Shown here: positions 1-6,108 of the stretch, piece after piece
Position numbering within the stretch: position 1 is the stretch's first letter
Layout: each line of letters begins with the position of its first letter
Source of the DNA: Oribacterium sp. UBA3737
Lineage (GTDB): Bacteria > Bacillota_A > Clostridia > Lachnospirales > Lachnospiraceae
DNA length: 15,671 nucleotides
Assembly (NCBI GenBank): GCA_002371295.1
Contig: DFGZ01000062.1
Location: 1 to 15,671, forward strand
Reading direction: 5' to 3'
Made by a program: the position numbers and the translations under genes
The notes under the pieces: generated by a model
What the model saw: the letters and a program-made list of their open reading frames with translations, nothing else
The model's database searches: none
Told to the model about the DNA's origin: nothing

Positions 1-41
1 ACCTTGTACTGCTTTCCACCTGTAAGGATTACTGCATACAT
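1..41 (-). CDS. rplU: 50S ribosomal protein L21, N-terminal start only (partial)
   Basis: The first 13 codons give MYAVILTGGKQYK, the highly conserved N-terminus of L21, a large-subunit protein that binds 23S rRNA. The ATG at 41 has a full AAGGAGG 9 bases upstream. The gene runs off the window at its left edge; in Firmicutes a ribosomal cysteine protease gene and rpmA (L27) normally follow. It has its own promoter and leader, so it is probably independent of the NlpC/P60 gene. Confidence 0.93.
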   Translation of the reverse strand, partial: MYAVILTGGKQYK

Positions 42-121
42 TACGAGGGTCCTCCTTTTTATCATTACTCGCTGGCTTCGGTGGTGATTGAATCACTCTT
101 TAACCTCGTCACGCGGCATAC
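42..121 (-). promoter_or_regulatory. Structured leader of rplU (L21-leader-like)
   Basis: The untranslated stretch before rplU contains a small hairpin (GTGAT-TCA-ATCAC, 96-84), a conserved-looking single-strand segment (GAAGCCAGCGAG), the Shine-Dalgarno AAGGAGG (57-51) and an ACGAGG segment (109-104) that is complementary to CCTCGT (48-43) between the Shine-Dalgarno and the ATG. Closing this long-range stem would trap the ribosome binding site in a loop. Firmicutes carry a known L21 leader element at this place, thought to mediate autoregulation by a ribosomal protein. The assignment is by position and shape, not by a covariance search. Confidence 0.6.
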
Positions 122-127
122 TCAGAT

Positions 128-156
128 ACTTTAAATGGGAAGTGCTGAAAAGTCAA
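128..156 (-). promoter_or_regulatory. Sigma-A-type promoter of rplU
   Basis: On the minus strand TTGACT (156-151) and TAAAGT (133-128) are 17 bases apart, matching consensus at 5 of 6 and 4 of 6 positions. Transcription would start near 121 and produce the leader described at 42-121. The -35 begins 15 bases after the NlpC/P60 stop codon. Confidence 0.6.
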
Positions 157-170
157 TGGGTTTCACATAA

Positions 171-2555
171 TTAATTTATTAACTTTCTATAATATGGATA
201 ACTTGCGGTGACCTCATTCACGGAAACATTGTTGGCAGAGCCGTTCTCATGTATCGCTATCATATTTCCGTTCCCTGCCCAGGCGAGGAACATAACCACA
301 TGGGAATCCGCACCCTCTCTTATGATAATGTCTCCGGGCTGAAGATCAGCCCTCTTTATTTTCTCTCCTTCTCCCACAAGAGAGGAAGTACTGCATGCAC
401 CGCCAAGATCGTCACCCAGAGCTGACCAGTATACCCACTGTATCCAGCCCGAGCAGTCCAGTCCTCTCAGAACTCTTCCTCTGTGATCGGACTGACCTAT
501 GACTGATCCGAAATGATTGGCCTCATATCCCTTGGCGCTCGCCTTTCCTCCATAGTAATACGGAACCTTGCCGACAGATTCAAGTGCGAACTTTATGACC
601 TTCTTTCTTCCGGAAGAAACGTCATCCGGAAGCTCATCAAGATACTTCGATATCTCTTCTTCAGTCAGAGGATTTTTAGGGTCGATGGTGGAGATGGAAA
701 AACCGTAGGACTTGTACCAGTCCCTTGAAATCAGATCATTCACAGCTTCAGTTCTTTCATCAGTCCATCCTGTCCAGGCCACATCCCCATCTGCAAAGGG
801 ATCCGAAGAAAGCTTTATACTCTTAAGCCCCTTCTCATCTTCAAAGCCCGATATGGTGACCTTCACATAGAGATCCACATGTCCGGGACAGTAATTCCTG
901 CTCTTTACATTGGTCTCGGAATTTGCAGACATCCTGCTGTCATTATCATCATATACTTCCTCAATAAGGCCCCGTAAGGTGGAATCATCCATCCTTAAAA
1001 GATCTTCTCTTGAGTAGCTTGCCAGTATGGTATTTACCACATCCGAAGATCCTAAAGACCTGTAATTCGATACTGTCCTGTTAACTGCAGTACTCGCGTT
1101 TTGTACAGGAGGTACATAGGCCGCTGTTGTCTGCTCCATAACGCTTTCGGCAGCCATATCCACAGACACATCCTGAATCTCCACACCGTCTGAAACCACA
1201 CTCTCGGTAAACACCGCAGCCGTTTCCGGAACAGACGGTCCGAATATACCGGTGACATCAGGCTCAGGAGGTACATCCTGATTGTGGTAGCCGGGGCCCG
1301 TAAGGCTTTCAGTCTCTGAAGCCTCGGTGTTTACTGCAGCATCGGCAACAGAATCCACCATCATTAAAGCATCTGCCGCAGTTTCTGCGATGTTTTCCTG
1401 TGGCAATGTTTCCACATAGGAAGCATCACTCTCCGCTGCACTGTCAATATAGGATACGTTTCCGCTGCCTACGGCATTACCGCTGCCCGCTGCGATTCCG
1501 TTGTCATAGGCGTTGCCATTGCCCATTGTGCTTCCGCCGTCATAGGTATTGGCGCTGCCTGATGTGCTTCCGCCGTTATAGGTATTGGCGCTGCCCGATG
1601 TGCTTCCACCGTCATAGGTATTGGCGCTACCTGACGTGCTTCCGCTGCCTGAAGCATTACCACTGCCCGATGTGCTTCCGCTGCCTGAATTGACAGTTTC
1701 ATCTGCACCGACATCCACGAACTCTCCATCTTCTGCAAGCTTGGCTTTCAGAACCTCCAGAGTACTCTCAATCCTTTTTATACCGTCCGCCTCTTCCTTG
1801 GCAGAACGGTTTATACAGCCGTCACAGTAATAAACCTTTCCTATACTTATGGAATAGTTTCTGGATTTCCCGTACAGTTCCTCGCAATACTGTTCAAAGA
1901 CCTTCGGATTCAGAGATCCATGGGCGTAACAGTACACCGAAGCCATAGACATGATGTCCTTTACATTGGAGTATTCATTCATCCTCTTGCCGTCGGAATT
2001 GTAGAAGGAAACATTGACATTTTTGAAATCCGGAATATACCAGGTAGACGGGTCATCAGGATTCTGCGATCCGTCTGAGGGATTGTATTTACCCATGACT
2101 CTGGATGCACCGACCCCGAGCCTTCCGGCAAGACTTCTCGGAGACATACCTGAGGTGTCGAAGATCCCAGCAAGATACTCATTGTCCTTTTTCATGAGCT
2201 TCTTGTATACCTCTCCGGCATAGCTGTTCAGCCTGTCTTCGGTATCATCTGCCCCCTTTGGAAAATAATACGCAAGGTTCAGGGCATTTATAGCAGGGAC
2301 ATACTTTTTCTTTACCTCTTCCTTTTTTACCTGTTCAGCCTGAGTGGTTTCCTCTTCACTGCTTTCTGAAACCGGTACTTCAGAAGGTGTCACCACCATA
2401 GAGGGCGCCGTTTCATCATGCACGTCACCGGTTCCATGGAGTACAGCCACAATAAGCACTGCACCTGCGGCGAACACCAAAGCCATATATATTTGTTTTT
2501 TACCGAAATGTTTTTTACTGAATAGTTTTTTCCAGAAACGTTCTAATAATCTCAT
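171..2555 (-). CDS. Membrane-anchored NlpC/P60 cell-wall hydrolase with repeat linker
   Basis: The product is probably a peptidoglycan endopeptidase acting outside the membrane. The 794 residues run as follows: a basic N-terminus and one transmembrane helix (about 21-39); a Ser/Glu/Lys-rich linker; a globular region (about 84-285) with four cysteines (VYCYAH, QYCEEL, YYCDGC) that I do not recognise; a Gly/Ser/Asn repeat tract (about 289-366); an acidic Ala/Ser/Val-rich tract (to about 490); a second unrecognised domain (about 500-640); and the C-terminal NlpC/P60 domain (about 650-794). The last has Cys701 in LDCSGWIQWVYW, His752 in SHVVMFL and a third polar position at IHENG (His769), the expected Cys-His-His/Asn set. 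The start has AAAGG upstream. The product is much longer than typical two-domain P60 proteins. No terminator is evident before the rplU promoter. Hydrolase activity is likely; the exact bond cut is not known. Confidence 0.88.
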   Translation of the reverse strand: MRLLERFWKKLFSKKHFGKKQIYMALVFAAGAVLIVAVLHGTGDVHDETAPSMVVTPSEVPVSESSEEETTQAEQVKKEEVKKKYVPAINALNLAYYFPKGADDTEDRLNSYAGEVYKKLMKKDNEYLAGIFDTSGMSPRSLAGRLGVGASRVMGKYNPSDGSQNPDDPSTWYIPDFKNVNVSFYNSDGKRMNEYSNVKDIMSMASVYCYAHGSLNPKVFEQYCEELYGKSRNYSISIGKVYYCDGCINRSAKEEADGIKRIESTLEVLKAKLAEDGEFVDVGADETVNSGSGSTSGSGNASGSGSTSGSANTYDGGSTSGSANTYNGGSTSGSANTYDGGSTMGNGNAYDNGIAAGSGNAVGSGNVSYIDSAAESDASYVETLPQENIAETAADALMMVDSVADAAVNTEASETESLTGPGYHNQDVPPEPDVTGIFGPSVPETAAVFTESVVSDGVEIQDVSVDMAAESVMEQTTAAYVPPVQNASTAVNRTVSNYRSLGSSDVVNTILASYSREDLLRMDDSTLRGLIEEVYDDNDSRMSANSETNVKSRNYCPGHVDLYVKVTISGFEDEKGLKSIKLSSDPFADGDVAWTGWTDERTEAVNDLISRDWYKSYGFSISTIDPKNPLTEEEISKYLDELPDDVSSGRKKVIKFALESVGKVPYYYGGKASAKGYEANHFGSVIGQSDHRGRVLRGLDCSGWIQWVYWSALGDDLGGACSTSSLVGEGEKIKRADLQPGDIIIREGADSHVVMFLAWAGNGNMIAIHENGSANNVSVNEVTASYPYYRKLIN
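1495..1674 (-). repeat. 36-bp tandem repeat (about five units) in the NlpC/P60 gene
   Basis: Three nearly identical units (1531-1566, 1567-1602, 1603-1638) are flanked by a diverged unit on each side (1495-1530 and 1639-1674). Each codes for a 12-residue unit of the type GGSTSGSANTYD. The 36-base length keeps the frame, so unit number can change without breaking the gene. The tract forms part of a flexible Gly/Ser/Asn linker. Confidence 0.88.
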
Positions 2556-2571
2556 AGTACCTTTAAGTTTA

Positions 2572-2584
2572 GCATACTGTATGC
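2572..2584. promoter_or_regulatory. Operator-like palindrome before the NlpC/P60 gene
   Basis: GCATAC-T-GTATGC is a perfect dyad with 6-base arms, 17-29 bases upstream of the start codon. On the minus strand it contains TATGCT, which could act as a -10 element; the only candidate -35 (TTAAAT, 16 bases upstream) is poor. A binding site or promoter is possible but unproven. Confidence 0.35.
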
Positions 2585-2596
2585 ACCTAAAGATTT

Positions 2597-2616
2597 AAGA
2601 AATGTAAACATTTCTT
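2597..2616. terminator. AT-rich stem-loop between rluD and the NlpC/P60 gene
   Basis: AAGAAATG and CATTTCTT form an 8-base-pair stem with a 4-base loop. On the minus strand, where rluD is transcribed, it is followed only by AAATCTTT; on the plus strand it is followed by TTATTTTC, a better tail, though no plus-strand gene ends here. It may be a weak or bidirectional terminator. Confidence 0.35.
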
Positions 2617-2650
2617 TTATTTTCAGCAAACAAAAGAAAAACCCGAATCT

Positions 2651-3568
2651 TTATCTTTTATTTCTAAGCTTTTCCAAAAGCTTTTTAAAATACTCCGGAT
2701 AATCTGAATCGAATTCCACGTACTCTCCCTTTGAAGGATGGATAAATCCCAGAGTCTTTGCATGCAGGCACTGGCCCTCAAGGGTGAACGGACACTTCTT
2801 CGGTCCGTAGACATCATCCCCCAGAACAGGATGGCCGATGGAGGACATATGAACACGTATCTGATGGGTACGGCCCGTTTCCAGAACGCACTCCACAAGA
2901 GTATAATCCCCGAATCTTTCAAGGACCCTGTAATGTGTCACCGCATCCCGGCCGTTAATCTCGTCTATGGCCTGCTTTTTACGATCCTTCTTCGAGCGTC
3001 CCAGTGGAGCATCCACAACTCCCTCATCCTGCTTTATATTTCCGCAGAGTATGGCGACATACTTTCTGGTGATGGAATGGACCTTAAGCTGCTCCGCAAG
3101 AGACTTGTGGGCCTTATCGTTCTTACAGACCACAAGAAGTCCGGTGGTATTTTTGTCTATGCGATGAACTATTCCCGGACGCATGACTCCGTTTATGGTG
3201 CTCAGCTCCTGACCGCAATGGTTCATCACAGCATTGACAAGAGTGCCCTGATAGTGTCCCGCTGCCGGATGCACCACCATGCCCTTCGGCTTGTTAATGA
3301 TGAGAAAATCGCTGTCCTCATAGACGATATCCAGAGGAATGTCTTCAGCCACAACATCAAGGCTTACAGGCTCGGGCATATCTATAAGAAGTACGTCTCC
3401 CTCCTGCACCCTGGCACTGGCCTTACACTTTTTACCGTTTATCTGTATGCGTTCCTCCTTGATGAGCTTACCCGCATAGCTTCTTGATATCTCAGGTTCT
3501 GGAAGAGTGGCCAGAAACTGGTCTACCCTTAAATTACTTGCTGATTCCGGGACCTTAAGTTCTATCAT
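2651..3568 (-). CDS. rluD: RluA/RluD-family rRNA pseudouridine synthase
   Basis: The 305-residue product isomerises uridine to pseudouridine in RNA, in this family usually in 23S rRNA. It has an N-terminal S4 RNA-binding domain (about 12-65, with RVDQFLATL and LIKEERIQINGK) and a catalytic domain with the RluA-family motif GIVHRIDKNTTGLLV, where D138 is the catalytic aspartate, plus GRTHQIRVHMSSIGHPVLGD and the C-terminal LHAKTLGFIHP. Family length and layout are normal. It overlaps lspA by 4 bases (ATGA), with GGAGGAG just upstream. The family is sure. The exact uridine targets are not visible in the sequence; Bacillus YlyB is the closest by gene context (after lspA), so the symbol denotes the family more than a proven orthologue. 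Confidence 0.93.
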   Translation of the reverse strand: MIELKVPESASNLRVDQFLATLPEPEISRSYAGKLIKEERIQINGKKCKASARVQEGDVLLIDMPEPVSLDVVAEDIPLDIVYEDSDFLIINKPKGMVVHPAAGHYQGTLVNAVMNHCGQELSTINGVMRPGIVHRIDKNTTGLLVVCKNDKAHKSLAEQLKVHSITRKYVAILCGNIKQDEGVVDAPLGRSKKDRKKQAIDEINGRDAVTHYRVLERFGDYTLVECVLETGRTHQIRVHMSSIGHPVLGDDVYGPKKCPFTLEGQCLHAKTLGFIHPSKGEYVEFDSDYPEYFKKLLEKLRNKR

Positions 3569-4116
3569 TTCTCCTCCATTGGTAACTTCTGTTTCTCCAT
3601 GGCCTTCTTGGATTTTCCCAAATTCAGGTATGCAAAATCTTCGTCCTTATAGTAGAAAAGGAACAAAAGGACCATGATGACACATCCGCAGGTGACATAA
3701 ATATCGGCAACATTGAAAACCGGGAAATCTATAGGACTGAAATAAATAAAGTCAACTACATACTTCTGATGAACCCTGTCTATAAAATTACCGATGGCCC
3801 CGGCAAAAACAAGCTCCGCAACGAAGATCACCGGGTAAAAATATCTGTTCTTTACCGGTGTTTTATAGACTACATAGAGAATCCCCAGAAGGACAACGAC
3901 AGTTATGATATAGAACATATACTGTGCCCCCTGAAAGACACCAAAGGCAGCACCCTTATTTTCCACATAAAGAAGGTAGAGAACATTCTGTATTATAGGA
4001 ATCTGTTCCGCCCCCTTAAGGTGCTCCACCGCAAGCTGCTTTGTGATCTGATCAGGTACGATCAGTATTGCTGCCATCACTAAAAAAAGCAGCATTCTTT
4101 TTGTAGTTGGTTTCAT
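3565..4116 (-). CDS. lspA: Lipoprotein signal peptidase II
   Basis: LspA is the membrane aspartyl peptidase that cuts the signal peptide of diacylglyceryl-modified prolipoproteins before the lipobox cysteine. The 183-residue product has four transmembrane segments and the family motifs: DQITK (22-26), VENKGAAFGVF (51-61), GAIGNFIDR with catalytic D113, and FNVADIYVT with catalytic D138. A charged cytoplasmic tail of about 25 residues (KSKKAMEKQKLPMEEK) extends past the last helix. The ATG at 4116 has CGGAG upstream at 9 bases; the gene starts 29 bases after aroB, and its stop overlaps the rluD start as ATGA. The carboxypeptidase lipoprotein at 8216-9232 is a likely substrate. In many Firmicutes lspA is paired with an rluD-type gene as here. 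Confidence 0.96.
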   Translation of the reverse strand: MKPTTKRMLLFLVMAAILIVPDQITKQLAVEHLKGAEQIPIIQNVLYLLYVENKGAAFGVFQGAQYMFYIITVVVLLGILYVVYKTPVKNRYFYPVIFVAELVFAGAIGNFIDRVHQKYVVDFIYFSPIDFPVFNVADIYVTCGCVIMVLLFLFYYKDEDFAYLNLGKSKKAMEKQKLPMEEK

Positions 4117-4145
4117 ATATTATTTCTCCGAATAACTAAAAATAT

Positions 4146-5225
4146 TTATTTCGAAATGAACGAAAGAGCTTCGAGCATCATTTCATCTGACACATCATGG
4201 TCAATATAGGCATCGCCGAGGCTGTGAAGAAGGATGAACCTTACTCTGCCCTTATCCATCTTCTTGTCCTTCCTTGTAGCACTGAGGATCTCCTGATGAT
4301 CCATCTTCTTAAGAACGGTCTCGAGCCCAACCGCTGTCATGAGCTCACGTACCGAAGTCTCCTCTTCCTGAGAGGTGGCCTTTGATATGAACATGGCCGC
4401 AAGGCATCCGAATGCAACACACTGTCCGTGGCTGTAACCGAATTCCGAGCATTTCTCTATGGCATGTCCAAGGGTATGTCCGAAATTAAGAAGCTGTCTT
4501 TCACCCTTTTCCTTCGGATCCTCCTCAACCACTGCCTTCTTTATAAGGTTGCTCCGGTACACGGTCTCGAGAAGAACATCCATATCACGGGTCTTAAGCT
4601 CCTCCACATGCTGTGAAAGGAATGAAAAATAATCCTTACTCTTGATGAGGGAATGCTTTATGACCTCTCCCATTCCGGAAGCATATTGTATTTTGTCCAG
4701 TGTCTTAAGAGTGCTGACATTACTGTAAACAAGAGCCGGCATGTGAAAAGCTCCCACCATGTTCTTGTATGCCCTGAAGTCAACTCCCGTCTTTCCTCCT
4801 ATGGAACTGTCCACCTGAGAAAGCAGCGTTGTAGGAATCTGAATGAATCTGATACCTCTCATGTATGTGGCAGCGGCAAAGCCTGTCATATCTCCTATAA
4901 CACCGCCCCCAAGCGCCACCATATAGTCGTTTCTGTCAAAGTTCTCCTGTATGGCCTTCTCATATATATCCGCTATGGAATCCGTATTCTTATACTTTTC
5001 CCCGGGAGTAAGTACTATTTCCGACACGGAACTGAAGCAGTCTTTCAGGATTTCCTTAACAGTATCAAGATACAGCGGCGCAACGTTACTGTCTGTGACT
5101 ATAAGTGCACGTCTCTCGGAAACTCCAAGCTCTGAAACAGCATGCTTCAGATTATCGAAGGATTTCTCAAGATAAATATGATATGAAAATGCATTCTCGT
5201 AATATACATCCAAAATTCCAGCCAT
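4146..5225 (-). CDS. aroB: 3-dehydroquinate synthase
   Basis: AroB converts DAHP to 3-dehydroquinate, the second step of the shikimate pathway to aromatic amino acids and folate, in the cytoplasm with NAD and a divalent metal. The 359-residue product has the usual family length and motifs: an NAD-binding GGGVIGD (106-112), PTTLLSQVDSSIGGKTGVD (131-149), GMGEVIKH with metal ligand E187, and NFGHTLGHA with H250 followed by H266 in GYSHGQ, the spacing of the zinc ligands in known enzymes. Nothing essential is missing. The ATG at 5225 has GGGAGGG only 4 bases upstream. It is the first gene of aroB-lspA-rluD; no other shikimate gene is in the window, so its position here is not explained by pathway clustering. 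Confidence 0.97.
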   Translation of the reverse strand: MAGILDVYYENAFSYHIYLEKSFDNLKHAVSELGVSERRALIVTDSNVAPLYLDTVKEILKDCFSSVSEIVLTPGEKYKNTDSIADIYEKAIQENFDRNDYMVALGGGVIGDMTGFAAATYMRGIRFIQIPTTLLSQVDSSIGGKTGVDFRAYKNMVGAFHMPALVYSNVSTLKTLDKIQYASGMGEVIKHSLIKSKDYFSFLSQHVEELKTRDMDVLLETVYRSNLIKKAVVEEDPKEKGERQLLNFGHTLGHAIEKCSEFGYSHGQCVAFGCLAAMFISKATSQEEETSVRELMTAVGLETVLKKMDHQEILSATRKDKKMDKGRVRFILLHSLGDAYIDHDVSDEMMLEALSFISK

Positions 5226-5354
5226 AATACCCTCCCGTTTAACATTGGTTTTTTAATCCTCGTATCATGATAGCATATTAAGGAGGAAGTACCTATAGAA
5301 AAAGACAACAAGAATCCGGAGAAAAAAATACTCTTATATATCCGTGTTCCTTCG

Positions 5355-5381
5355 GGCAGGGCACACACTTGACACCCTGCC
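5355..5381 (-). repeat. Inverted repeat downstream of the sepF terminator
   Basis: GGCAGGG and CCCTGCC form a 7-base-pair GC-rich stem around a 13-base loop, starting four bases after the T run of the sepF terminator. No T run follows. It lies in the 207-base gap between sepF and aroB; its role (part of the aroB leader, mRNA end protection or a protein site) cannot be told from the sequence. No convincing sigma-A promoter for aroB was found in the rest of this gap. Confidence 0.5.
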
Positions 5382-5385
5382 ATGC

Positions 5386-5418
5386 AAAAAGAGCTGCCGC
5401 ATCTTCTGCGGCAGCTCT
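5386..5418 (-). terminator. Strong intrinsic terminator after sepF
   Basis: On the minus strand AGAGCTGCCGCA and TGCGGCAGCTCT form a perfect 12-base-pair stem with a 5-base loop, followed at once by a run of T (5 in total counting the last stem base). It begins 14 bases after the sepF stop codon and separates the division block from aroB. Confidence 0.93.
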
Positions 5419-5432
5419 ATAAACATCCCTGA

Positions 5433-5945
5433 TTATACTCTTAAATTAAGGCCGTTAATGTTCACATCGGAATTTCCGGCGAGAATGTTCTGGAAATCTC
5501 CGGAAAGCTCAACCATGGATGGTGTAACGATGAAGATGTAATTGGAAATCTTCTGAAGATTACCCTCCATAGAGTACGCTGCTCCGGAAGTGAAATCGAT
5601 AATTCTCTGCGCGATCTCCATGTGAAGACCTTCCATATTGAGAACTACAGTCTTGCCTTCCAAAAGATAATCACAGATATCTCTTGAATCATCCATGGAT
5701 GTAGGCTTGATCATGGTCACTTCCATACTTCTTCTCTGCTGAGGCTGAGACTGCTTCTTGGTGAAAAGCATCGGTCTCGCATGCCTTTCCTCTTCCATAT
5801 CATCATCGACGGACTTCTTGAAGAATCCATTTCGCTGAGGCTCATAGTCTTCATCATCGCCGTCGAACTCATAGTCATCATCATAATCGTAATCATCATC
5901 CTGATTTACTCTCATGTTTTTCATTATATTGCCGATAAAACTCAT
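5433..5945 (-). CDS. sepF: Cell division protein SepF
   Basis: SepF anchors FtsZ filaments to the membrane and shapes the septum in Gram-positive bacteria. The 170-residue product has the short amphipathic N-terminal helix (MSFIGNIMKNMRV) that binds membrane, a very acidic Asp/Tyr/Glu linker (about 15-36), a flexible Gln/Arg-rich part, and the conserved globular SepF core from about residue 74 (VTMIKPTSMDDSRDICDYLL, then KTVVLNME, a helix IAQRIIDFTSGAAYSMEG and the strands SNYIFIVTPS). Bacillus SepF is close to 150 residues, so the length is ordinary with a slightly long linker. The ATG at 5945 has GGGAG 9 bases upstream and its own promoter at 5998-6025. A strong terminator follows directly, so sepF appears to be transcribed alone or as the last gene of its unit. 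Confidence 0.95.
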   Translation of the reverse strand: MSFIGNIMKNMRVNQDDDYDYDDDYEFDGDDEDYEPQRNGFFKKSVDDDMEEERHARPMLFTKKQSQPQQRRSMEVTMIKPTSMDDSRDICDYLLEGKTVVLNMEGLHMEIAQRIIDFTSGAAYSMEGNLQKISNYIFIVTPSMVELSGDFQNILAGNSDVNINGLNLRV

Positions 5946-5997
5946 CTTAATTATCTCCCGTCATTCACGATAGGCATAGCTTGTCTAATTAACGTCT

Positions 5998-6025
5998 ATT
6001 TTATACATTTTTGAATCCTTGTCAA
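5998..6025 (-). promoter_or_regulatory. Sigma-A-type promoter of sepF
   Basis: On the minus strand a perfect TTGACA (6025-6020) and TAAAAT (6003-5998) are 16 bases apart. Transcription would begin near 5991, leaving a leader of about 45 bases before the sepF ATG, with GGGAG 9 bases from the start codon. Confidence 0.7.
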
Positions 6026-6075
6026 TAAAATGCAGAATACGTAATACATTAGACATCTCTTTCATGGGCAATTGT

Positions 6076-6108
6076 AATAAAAACGTAAGTTTTCACTGGT
6101 ATACCAGT
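6076..6108 (-). terminator. Weak terminator-like structure at the end of the HlyD-like gene
   Basis: A perfect 14-base palindrome, ACTGGTATACCAGT (6095-6108), runs over the last codons up to the stop. It is followed by AAAAC-TTAC-GTTTT and TTATT on the minus strand (6093-6076). Both stems are short, the second is AT-rich, and the T run is partly inside the stem. It would at best be a weak terminator, but it stands just before the sepF promoter, where one would be expected. Confidence 0.35.

Noticed and set aside
1495..1674. CRISPR-like array
   Set aside because: The units are directly joined with no unique spacers, they code in frame, and there are no cas genes.
1400..1693. Plus-strand frame with a Cys/Arg-rich repeated protein
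   Set aside because: The repetition is the 36-bp tandem repeat of the NlpC/P60 gene read on the other strand; no start signal supports it.
2738..3487. Plus-strand open frame of 249 residues opposite rluD
   Set aside because: It lies wholly antisense to a gene with all RluA-family motifs, has no recognisable domain and no ribosome binding site; it is a shadow of the codon use of the real gene.
5280..5286. Plus-strand AAGGAGG suggesting a small plus-strand gene
   Set aside because: No ATG, GTG or TTG at a workable distance opens a frame of useful length.
5717..5899. Met/Ser-rich alternative frame inside sepF
   Set aside because: It arises from the GAT/GAC-rich codons of the SepF acidic linker read out of frame.
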